64,000 nt of DNA, from the NCBI GenBank assembly GCA_001600175.1, contig BCJC01000007.1:310001-374000 (forward strand). Direction: 5' to 3'. Origin of the DNA: Erythrobasidium yunnanense (Eukaryota > Basidiomycota > Cystobasidiomycetes > Erythrobasidiales > Erythrobasidiaceae). How positions within the stretch are numbered: position 1 is the stretch's first letter; each line of letters begins with the position of its first letter. Positions 55,668 to 64,000 of the stretch are shown piece after piece. The position numbers and the translations under genes are program-made. The notes beneath the pieces were generated by a model. The model ran no database searches. It was not told the DNA's origin and saw only the letters and a list, made by a program, of their open reading frames with translations.

Positions 55668-57421
55668 ATGGGCCAACTCAGCGAATCCAGCGCTACCCAG
55701 CTGATGGCCACGCAGGCTAGCCGAGCGTCCACTATGCTCGCTCTGGTCAGCGTCCTCTTCTCGCTCGTCTACGTCGTCCGCCGGCTCTCTTCACATCCTC
55801 CTCGTCCTACTTACTCGCTGCATCCCTTGCTGCCGTCCTTCGTCAGCGGGATCTACGGTGCCATCCGTTTGGGTGTTGATGAGGATCGCTTCCTTACCTC
55901 GCTGAAGGAGAAGTATGGAAGTATCGTCTACATGCCCTTCCCAATCGGCAAGCATTTTGTCCTCGAGACTTCGCTCATCAAGAAGATATACGAGGGGAAC
56001 TACAACAAACAACTCTCGTTTACTCCATATAGACTGCAGATTGGCACCATTCTATTCGGTCTGAGTGATAAAGTCCGATATGATGAGCAGCAAAGGCTGG
56101 AGAAGCTGGTTTTCCCCATTCTCACAAAGGGCTTGACGAGCAAGAATCTTCTACAGCCTGCTCTTGGAAGATTCCTGGATGAAGTAGAGAAGCAGCTCGA
56201 TACCTTGGAGTTCGCCGTCACTTCGCTGGAAGGCTCGGATTCTCTGGATCTAGTCGACTGGTCCTTCGATGTCATGTTCAGCGCGAGCAAACTGGGCCTA
56301 TTTGGGCCTCAGTGTCCGGGCTCCCTCGGGTCTATTAATCACGACTTCCTTGCCTTCGATCACATATTCCCCCTCCTTACATCTGGCCGCATTCCCTCCT
56401 TCATACAACCCTTTTTGCCTGCTACGAGGGCGGGACTGCTAGCTAGAACGAGGCTTAACTATGAATTCGGAAAGTGGGCTATCGAGACTGGCTGCGCTGG
56501 GTTAGAGCAGGGCGATCTGGTCAAAGATATGACAGATGAGGCGTTAAAGCATGTGGACGAGAATGGAAGTCCGTTCTGGAGTCAGGAGGATCTGGGTTGC
56601 AGCTTGCTATCTGATTTCTGGGCGTTACAGGGCAATGCTCCTAATGCAGCTTGCTGGGCCCTGGCCTTCGTGATTCAGACAGATGCGGACCTGAAGAAAC
56701 AGATACTAGAAGAGGTCGAATCGATCAGCTTAACATCTCAAATCGACGCTTCTGATACTCCACTCCTTACCAGCATAATTTACGAGACTCTTCGCTTGAA
56801 GACATCTGCTTTCAGTGCACGTCGATCCATCTCCGACACGAATTTTACGCTGAACCAGACATACGTGGAGCCAAACGAAGACATAGTCGTCATAAGCAGG
56901 CTTTCGCACTTTGATGCAGATGTCTGGGGCGAAAACGCGGCTGTTTGGGATCCCAAACGGTTCTACGATGCTCCCGGAAGCGATACCAACAACGCCCAGC
57001 GCATTCACGAGGTCAGATCGTTTGGAGGAGGTAGTTCGAAGGTAAGCATGCTCATGCGCAAAAGAAGTCGCTCCTGCGTGTCGCTGAGAATGGTTACAAA
57101 CAGTGCGAGGGGCGCATGCTGGCTGTCACAGAATTGCGGATCTTCCTGGTTGCGATCCTTAAGAGATTTGACATTCAGCTCGATGAATTAGCCGCGAGCG
57201 TCTGCAAAGATCGTATGGAGTGCTTGATGGATGGCAACAAAATTCAAACGGCTGTTCTGCCGCAAGTCAAGCCTGGAAGACGTGAGTTTTCGCCTTTGGA
57301 CTGTTTCAAGTTACGGTCTGGCTGATAATACTTGCGTTTCTTAATGTTTGCAGCTGGAGCTGGTGTTTGTCAAATCGTCGGGGAAGTGCCAGTCACAGTC
57401 AGGATGAGAAAGGCTTCATGA
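55668..57421 (+). CDS. Cytochrome P450, CYP7/CYP8-like, paralog 3
   Basis: The start MGQLSESSATQLMATQASRA is followed by the anchor helix (MLALVSVLFSLVYVVRRLSS) and RPTYSLHPLLPSFVSGIYGA. Shared blocks are NKQLSFTPYRLQ, LLQPALGRFLDEVEKQLD and RTRLNYEFGKWAIETGCAGL. The I-helix FWALQGNAPNAACW again lacks the acid-Thr pair. The K-helix is YETLRLKTSAFSARR. The intron at about 57043-57103 splits the heme loop FGGGSSK|CEGRMLAVTELRIFL. The last intron joins PGR to PGAGVCQIVGEVPVTV, ending MRKAS. The frame is intact and about 525 residues long. Confidence 0.93.
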
Positions 57422-57669
57422 AACACGCAAGGGCCAGCCAGACCCCTCGAACTTACGTCAAGCATTCAGTGCCCGGTCCTTCGTGATACGGCAGCAGATG
57501 ATCCTGCAGACTTGAGAACCTTGTTATAGCCATTAGCGATAACATAACATGCGCTCGTCTTCGATAAAGAGAGACTATGCAGTATAGCTGCATTCCTGAC
57601 CCAATCGGCTTGCGTACTAATGTCTATTGCTCCACAACAATCTGTCTTCGTCTAAGTTGCATCTTGCAT

Positions 57670-58453
57670 CTAGCCGTAGACCAGTCTGAACACGTCGTTA
57701 AAGACGTAGTAGGATCTTTCACAGAACATTGAGCAAATAAGCAGTATAGATCAGCTGAACCTGACTCACCCTCCCTCCGGAATCAGCTGGAATGTCTGGG
57801 AGAAGCTCATAGGGTGTTCGGAGCTGCACAGACAGAACAAGAGATTCAGCGTGTGCGTCTGTCCTAAAGAACTGCGAAGGCCAACCCACTCATCCACGAT
57901 CAATTGACCAGTGACCAGAACGATGATGCTAGCTTGCGAAGGCGAGCTTGGCTGGGCATCGAGGGTTGACACCTTATGCTGGACCTTCTGGAAAGGCAGA
58001 GCCTTGAGCTTGTCGATGATGCCAGTTGCGCCTTGGAATTGCTCAGACTCGAAAGTGAGCATAGAATGGTCGCGCTGCAGGCCCCGTCGTAGCAGAGCAC
58101 AGAGAGATCAGTACGCGTTCGCCGGAGGGTCTATCTTGCTCTGTATAGCTTGTGATATAGTATATTCACGTAGAGTGCGCTCAGACTGGACCGGTCAGAG
58201 TCGAATTCTGTATGCTTTGCGAGGTCAGTCCCGTTCGTTCACGAGCTCCACTGCCGACGCACGGTTGTAGTAGAAGTCTGTGAACTGTTTGCAATGACAA
58301 TAACATCGTCAGATCGTTGTCGTGATTGATGTGTATGTTCTGGCCCACCTGTTTGGCGATTGCGTTGATGTCGCCCTGGAAAAGCATTGAAATGGACATC
58401 AGGATTAAGGCCTGCTTTACATCGGCTGTAATACTCTGTATATACCCACCATT
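57670..58453 (-). CDS. NTF2: Nuclear transport factor 2
   Basis: This small homodimer carries Ran-GDP into the nucleus through FG nucleoporins. An ATG directly followed by a 75-nt intron (58376-58450) joins to GDINAIAKQ, then FTDFYYN, HTEFDSDRSSLSALY, RDHSMLTFESEQFQGATGII, LPFQKVQHKVSTLDAQPS, ASIIVLVTGQLIVDD, SEHPMSFSQTFQLIPEGG and SYYVFNDVFRLVYG. Five introns, some with GTGGG-type donors, give about 125 residues, the family length, with the Ran-binding pocket residues and C-terminal VYG typical of NTF2. The long open frame running upstream to 58621 is an intron read-through and not part of the protein. It is divergent to CCT4. Confidence 0.95.
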
Positions 58454-58586
58454 GTAGACTGTCTGAAAGTGCTTTATAGGGTGTTCAAGCAGTAGGTCTA
58501 AGCAAACGAGCATCCAAGACTCTGCCTTAACCCGACCCTTGAATTCAATTTCAAGACTTTCCTTAACACATTCTTCTGCATTTAAG
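58454..58586. promoter_or_regulatory. 133-bp bidirectional promoter region NTF2 / CCT4
   Basis: Only 133 bp separate the divergent NTF2 and CCT4 start codons. Both are constitutively needed genes. No clear TATA box was found. Confidence 0.55.
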
Positions 58587-60743
58587 ATGGCCGCAGTCGC
58601 ACAGTCGACAGCTTCGCGCACCGTCGCAGGCAGCGCTGGGCCAGCAGGATCCAGCGGGATGGGCCCAAATCTGAAGTCATTTCAAGTGAGCTGGCAGAGC
58701 AGCGAGCAATCATACAGGTTGTATACGATGTACTGATATGGTTTGGCGTGTTTCCAGGACAAAGATAAGCCCATGGAAGTACGGCTCTCGAACAGTATGG
58801 GACCTATATTGCACAAAAATGTTGGATGGATTGGCCCGCTGACACGTCTATCTTCTTACAGTGACTGCCGCGAAAGGTACTGGCTACTCATGGAGTCCTT
58901 ATAAATGCGAAGACGCGAACACCGAATTTCTGACCAACTTTTCGAATTATGCACACAGCCGTGTCAGACTGCGTTCGCACATCCTTGGGACCTCGAGGAA
59001 TGGACAAGATGATCATCACAAAAGACGGAGAGACCGTCATCACAAACGACGGCGCGACCATCCTGAAGCACATGAGCGTCATGCACCCTGCAGCGAGAAT
59101 GGTGCGGCCAACCCTTGCGAATATCGACAGAGTCATCATGCTGATAGTATATGCAGCTCGTCGACTTGTCTGCTGCCCAAGATGTCGAAGCTGGCGACGG
59201 TACGACGAGTGTTGTCGTTCTGGCCGGTTCATTGCTAGGTGCAGCGGAGAAGATGCTCAATAAGGGTATCCATCCCACTATTGTAAGCTGCGCGAGTCTA
59301 TAAACTTCCTCTACGGCGCCTGACATACAGTTCTGCCCAGATTGCCGAATCTTTTGGAAGAGCAGCCAAGAAATGTGTAGAGCTGCTTGAAGAGCTGTCA
59401 ACTCCAGTCGACTTAAATGATCGCGACAGCTTACTACGAGCAGCCAGCACCTCCCTCAACAGTAAGATTGTCTCCCAATACTCCTCAGTTCTCGCACCTA
59501 TCGCAGTCGATTCCGTCAAGAAGCTAGCAAGTAATTCGAGTACGAATGTTGATCTGAGGGATATCAGAATCGTAAAGAAGGTCGGAGGTACTATCGATGA
59601 TACGGAATTGGTGGATGGTGTTGCGCTTAACCAGAACGTCAACACAGCTGCTGGGGGACCGACGCGTATAGAGAAGGCAAAGATCGGTCTTATTCAATTC
59701 CAGCTGAGTGCGCCGAAGCCGGATGTAAGTCACTCCACTCCGCTTGCCGAAGAAGCCTCTAATGCGAATACCTTATCTAGATGGACAACCAGATCGTGGT
59801 GAATGACTACCGTCAGATGGACAAAATTCTCAAAGAAGAGCGCCAGTACCTCCTCAACATGTGCAAGACGATCAAGAAGACCGGGTGTAACGTTCTGCTT
59901 ATCCAAAAATCCATTCTCCGCGATGCAGTCAACGATCTTTCCCTCCATTTCCTTAGCAAGCTGAAAATCATGGTCGTCAAAGATGTCGAGAGAGACGAGA
60001 TTGAGTTCTTAAGCAAGAGCTTGGGCTGCAAACCTATTGCGGACGTTGAAGCGTTCTCGAGCGATAAATTGGGAGAAGCGGACCTGGTGGATGAGGTCTC
60101 GAAGAATGGTGCGAGAGTAGTGAGGATCACGGGTATCAAGAATATGGGAAAGACAGTCAGCGTGCTGTGTACTGGCGCGAATGCGCTCGTCTTGGAAGAG
60201 AGCGAGAGATCACTGCATGATGCGCTCTGCGTTATCCGATGCCTCGTCAAGAAGCGGTAAGTCACTATCTCTATTGGCACAACCGTGTTCTCTGATGTCA
60301 TCTCGTCAACACAGAGCACTTATCGCTGGAGGTGGTGCACCTGAAATCCACGTATCTCGGGCGTTGGCGCAATATGCTCAAACGCTCAAGGGAATGGAAG
60401 CTTACTGCTTCCAAGCCTACGCCGAAGCCCTCGAAGTTATTCCAACGACCCTGGCCGAGAATGCCGGTCTGAACCCAATCAGCATAGTCACCGAGTTACG
60501 CAACAAGCATGCTACAGGCGACAAGAACGCTGGTATCAATGTCAGGAAAGGAATGATCAGCGATATTAGAGAAGAGAATGTCTTGCAGCCGTTATTGGTT
60601 TCAACGAGCGCGATCGAACTCGCTACGGAAACGGTTGGTCTCCTGCTCAAGATCGATGATTATAGTCCGGTAAGTCCAGAGTTTGCTGGCATACGCACAA
60701 ATATGCTGACTCTTCCTTCTTCCTTGTTTGGCAGACGCGGTAA
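58587..60743 (+). CDS. CCT4: T-complex protein 1 subunit delta (TRiC/CCT)
   Basis: This is one of the eight subunits of the cytosolic chaperonin that folds actin, tubulin and WD40 proteins. The start [16 protein letters not shown] leads into [12 protein letters not shown]. Family blocks include [59 protein letters not shown] (ATP-hydrolysis Asp), [32 protein letters not shown] and [20 protein letters not shown], then [37 protein letters not shown] and [14 protein letters not shown], ending YSPTR after a last short exon. About eight introns give roughly 530 residues. KMVVKD-like delta-specific blocks and the [10 protein letters not shown] motif support CCT4 over other subunits. Confidence 0.96.
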
Positions 60744-61152
60744 TTTGTACTACGCTAGAATGAGCAATCTTTGCTGTCACAAGATGCGGTTCGTGTAATG
60801 ATTGCATTGTTTAGTATGATGCGACGGGCTCACACAAGGCTGTAAGAGGCTTAATACTCTGATCATTCATTTTGCGACTCACCCAGCCGGTTCTGCATCA
60901 TTTGTCGGTTAAACTCCGCAAGGCCTGCGGATCATAGCTCTCCCTTTTCATCAATAGTGCAGCTTCAGACACATGTAGACAGTCAGGCAGGACGCGAATT
61001 GGAAATGCTGACCACGGTACAAGCAGGAGTCCGTAGATTGGGAGTGGTCGGCTATTTCAAAAGATCAGGTTCACAACGCTGCGATGTAACAGCTTCGTTT
61101 TTGGGACACTCGTGCACGTCTCATGAGTGAAGGGGAATTGGTATGTGCAGTT
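60744..61152. other. Convergent intergenic region
   Basis: This is the 3' flank of CCT4. No gene was seen. Confidence 0.5.
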
Positions 61153-61401
61153 TTAGCATGCCTCTCCGGCCTCACGTTTACCGCTACAACGTCCTCCTCG
61201 AAGTCGCTTTCGTCGGCAAGTCTTGTACGAATTCTTGTGGACATACCCACAACGCCATTTGCTGCATTTCCATTCGTTGTATGTCCAGATAAGCTTGCCT
61301 GTAGACCCGGAGAAATGCGTATGACACGACCGACATCTTGAAGCCGTCTTCAAATTGAGTTCCGAGCAAGTATGGCACTCTCTCTGTTGTACGCGCGCCA
61401 T
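61153..61401 (-). CDS. Possible small zinc-finger protein
   Basis: This is a weakly supported 82-residue frame starting MARVQQRECHTCSELNLKTA. It shows CHTC followed ten residues later by CRSC, a possible zinc ribbon. A second Trp/Cys/Asn cluster (WKCSKWRCGYVHKNSYKTC) loosely resembles a RanBP2-type finger, and the C-terminus is basic. Paired cysteines argue for a real protein. A longer frame reaches 61635 but its extra N-terminal part looks random. No neighbour or splice evidence helps. It sits between CCT4 and P450 paralog 4. Confidence 0.4.
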   Translation of the reverse strand: MARVQQRECHTCSELNLKTASRCRSCHTHFSGSTGKLIWTYNEWKCSKWRCGYVHKNSYKTCRRKRLRGGRCSGKREAGEAC

Positions 61402-61978
61402 ACTTGGAGGAGGGACGGATGGGAGGCAGGTGGTGGACTGGTGGACAAGGGAGTATGGGTCTGAAGAGCAACTTTGGTGCTCGTGCTGGTGTTGAAAGTG
61501 AAGAAGAGACAAGATACATGATGAAACGTCCGTGCTTCTTATACGCAGAGTCTGCTTGGCCAGGCAGTGCATTTTGTCCGTATGGTATAACGCTGGCAGG
61601 ATCCTTTGTAGGGATGTCCTCCGAGCGATTGCCACTTAAGATGAAGTAGAAGTGCTTTCCGTTCGATCTCTTGACTTGAGACAGGTAAATGTGGTCGCAG
61701 GAAACCAGAGAGCTGATGTTGTTCAGATGCTGTCGAGCTTGCGATCGGTGGCAGTGGCTGTGTAGCTTCGTCTAAGAAATTGTGCATGGTTATTAATGAC
61801 ATCCCGAGTGGCCCTTCGTATGCTTGCTTATGTGACTCGGAAACGAATGGCCAATGTCAGCACCTTCCATACAGCTTGGGCGTAGTGAATATAGGAGGCA
61901 TTGACAGTGACCTCTTCAAGCTCCAATCGCGACAAGCCATAGCTAAGTAAAGGGTATTCCGCCTGCTTGTTATCGTAG
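61402..61978. other. Intergenic region downstream of P450 paralog 4
   Basis: The open frame that continues past the spliced stop of paralog 4 is a read-through of its last intron and is not supported. Confidence 0.45.
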
Positions 61979-63748
61979 TCAAGCGGACTTTCTGAGACTT
62001 ATGCGCACCGGCATATGACCGTCGATCTGAATCGTCCCTAGACCGGCTAAACAGAAGCCTCAGCTGCCATCCTATCCAGACCCACATTAGAAACGGCTTA
62101 CGTCTTCCAGGCCTTCCCGCAGGCACCAGTATTGTTCTTGACCCGTCTTGACCCAACTTACAAGTGGAGCGAGCTTTGCAAACTGTACTTGCATTCTCGC
62201 CTAATTCAAAGGTGAATTTCTTGAGTACGCTAGCTAGGAAGATGCGCATTTCCGCTAGTGCCAATGTACGTCCTTCGCACTATGCACAAGCGTAGGGCAA
62301 GGTCAGATAACACCATGGTGAGAGCATAAGGTTATGGCAGACGCACCATGGAAGAACCTCCCCCGAACGCTCTGACCTCCCTCATCTTGCTTGCGTTGTT
62401 CGTCATGCTGCCCAGTACATCATAGAATCGTTTCGGCTTCCATACCGCATAATCTTCTCCCCACACGCCCTCATCCAGGTGTATTGCCCTCGGTACAACG
62501 ATGACATTCTCCTTCGGCAGTACCTGCGTCTCACCATTCAGGATGAACGGTTCTTGTCCGATCGAGCGGCGTATACTGAATGGACTCGTATGTAGGCGGA
62601 GCGTCTCGTAGATTATGCTCGTGAGAAGAGGCATGTCGGAAGCGTCCGTCTTGGGCGATAAAGTGAAGGAATCGACTTCTTGGAGCACCTCGGCTCGCAG
62701 GGAATCGTCCGCTTGAATGAGGTATATTAGGGACCAGCACGTAGCGTATGGATTATTAGCTAAGAGTGCCCAGAAATCGCCTTTTACGTGTTCTGACGTC
62801 TCAGAGCATGCCAATTTGATAGGGAATAGTCTACATACCTAGCATAGCGCTCCCGACGTCATATTGGGTCCAGTGAGGGTTGCCCTGAGGATCGGAGTGG
62901 GAGATAGACTCATCGGCCATATCTTTGACTACGTCTCCTTCTTCCAGTCCTACACATCCAGTCTCTATCGCCCATTTGCCAAACAGGTTGTTCAGATAAT
63001 CCCTCGCCAGGACGCCTGATTTTGTAGCTGGAAGATAGTAGGTCAAGAATGGAGGGATGAGATCGGAAGCCAAGAGAGGGAAGATATTATCGAATGCCAG
63101 GAAGTTCTTCTTGAAAACACTGCTCGGCGCCGGGCATTGGTAGCCGAACAGAGCCACGCGAGAGGCTTCAAACATGATATCGAAAGCCCACTGTACGAGA
63201 TCGACAGTGCAGGCTTCCCCAGCCATAGTCGCAGCTACTTGATCGAGTTGCTTGTCTATCTCTTCGATAAATCTGCCTATCGCCGGCTCGAGGTGTGTTT
63301 TGCTCGTCAGGCTCTTTGTATGTATCGGGAATACCCTCTTTTCAAGTCTTGCCTCTTTATCATAGAGTACCTGCTTGCTCGTCCCAAATACCGTCCCACT
63401 CATCTCTATTCTGATAGGTATGAACGATAGTTGCTTGCTGTATGATCCATCGTAGATCTTTTTAAGCAGCTGATGCTCGAGAACGAAATGCTTGCTGAGG
63501 GGAAAGGGGATATACACGACTGTGCCGTATCTCTTGCGAAGATATAGGATGAAACGCGTCTCGTCTGCACCTAGGCAGTAGGCGGCATGGAATCCGCTGA
63601 TCCAGCTTGGACACAGAGGATGTAGAGAATAGGTAGGCCGGGATGGAGAAGAAGTGAGCTTGCGGACGATGTAGAGGACGGAGAAGAGTAGGCATCCAAG
63701 TGCTAACGTCGTAGATGGACTGCCTGAGACCAGGCTCGAGTAATCCAT
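61979..63748 (-). CDS. Cytochrome P450, CYP7/CYP8-like, paralog 4
   Basis: This is the only minus-strand member, about 4.6 kb from paralog 3. The start MDYSSLVSGSPSTT is followed by the anchor helix (LALGCLLFSVLYIVRKLTSS) and RPTYSLHPLCPSWISG. Shared blocks are SKQLSFIPIRIE, LEPAIGRFIEEIDKQLD and FGKWAIETGCVGLEEGD. The I-helix FWALLANNPYATCW again lacks the acid-Thr pair. The K-helix is YETLRLHTSPFSIRR. The heme loop FGGGSSM is joined across an intron to CEGRTLALAEMRIFL. The end was read through a last intron as PGR to PGLGTIQIDGHMPVRISL, stopping after RKSA, which matches the C-terminal layout of paralogs 1-3. An extra intron near 62815-62840 is absent in the tandem three. The heme-adjacent Met replaces the Lys of the others. 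Confidence 0.9.
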
Positions 63749-64000
63749 GCTGGCGGTCGAGAGCGGGCCTTGCTATGCTTTATGCAGGTCAACTGAGGGT
63801 CGGGCGCAGATGCGCGAAGCAGATGCAGTTGATGCGAAGGAAAGGAAAGAGCGAAGCTGCGAACGTCGAGGCCGTCCCCGAATATTGTAACGCTTGTCCT
63901 GATATTTGGGCGAGGCTGAAGCTCGTTGAGCTTAGAAGCGGAGCATCGTAAGGGAAGCAAAGGGAGTGGTTAGAGCTTCGGAAGCTCGGTAGATGACTAG
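63749..64000. other. Right-edge stretch upstream of P450 paralog 4
   Basis: This is presumably the promoter of the minus-strand P450. The frames here are unsupported. Confidence 0.4.

Noticed and set aside
58181-58621. 146-residue minus-strand frame as NTF2 N-terminus
   Set aside because: It reads through introns. The ATG followed by a 75-nt intron gives the normal NTF2 start MGDINAIAKQ.
61857-61978. Extended C-terminus of P450 paralog 4
   Set aside because: The extension comes from reading through the last intron; the spliced reading ends RKSA like the other paralogs.
1-64000. Retroelements, DNA transposons, CRISPR arrays, rRNA and tRNA genes
   Set aside because: I looked for reverse transcriptase, integrase and transposase motifs, terminal repeats, regular spacer arrays and tRNA box sequences and saw none that hold up.

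Overview
This window is nuclear DNA from a filamentous or yeast-like basidiomycete fungus. The genes are dense and rich in short introns, mostly about 50-75 nt, with GT...AG ends and CTGAC/CTAAC-like branch sites. The content fits: an HSPA12-type Hsp70 relative, a DUF6534-like seven-helix protein, a maleylacetate reductase, a GMC oxidoreductase, F-box-like paralogs and a P450 family expansion sit among housekeeping genes. I cannot place it below phylum. I see no rRNA, tRNA, CRISPR array, retroelement or DNA transposon.

Layout. 0.6-13.7 kb: a coiled-coil, tail-anchored protein (possible KASH-type nuclear-envelope linker, minus) faces the DNA polymerase delta catalytic subunit POL3 (plus). These are followed by maleylacetate reductase and the dynamin-like GTPase VPS1 (both minus). 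13.9-24.0 kb: the most unusual part. A divergent pair, a coiled-coil protein of unknown family on minus and a Hsp70/HSPA12-like protein on plus, is present twice in tandem with conserved intron positions. 24.2-37.7 kb: free-methionine-R-sulfoxide reductase and a CHORD-CS protein share a 66-bp promoter region. Next come a Ran-binding nucleoporin-like protein (YRB2/RanBP3), a small secreted protein, UFD1 and NUP133. 37.8-51.1 kb: a secreted, probably GPI-anchored GMC oxidoreductase, three related F-box-like LRR-type proteins, a fourth unrelated F-box-like protein, a DUF6534-like membrane protein and the ribosome-biogenesis WD40 protein PWP1. 51.5-63.7 kb: four paralogous P450 genes (three plus in tandem, one minus). 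NTF2 and CCT4, as a divergent pair, and a doubtful small zinc-finger ORF lie between them.

How the genes relate. Several conserved genes belong to protein quality control (CCT4, UFD1, CHORD-CS, the Hsp70-like pair) or to nuclear transport (NUP133, YRB2, NTF2). I see no operon-like logic apart from the divergent pairs. The strongest candidate for an undescribed system is the twice-repeated coiled-coil/Hsp70-like pair. Its Hsp70-like members have altered nucleotide-binding loops, and one of its coiled-coil copies carries an in-frame stop codon. All exon boundaries were read by eye from splice consensus and protein similarity and should be treated as models.
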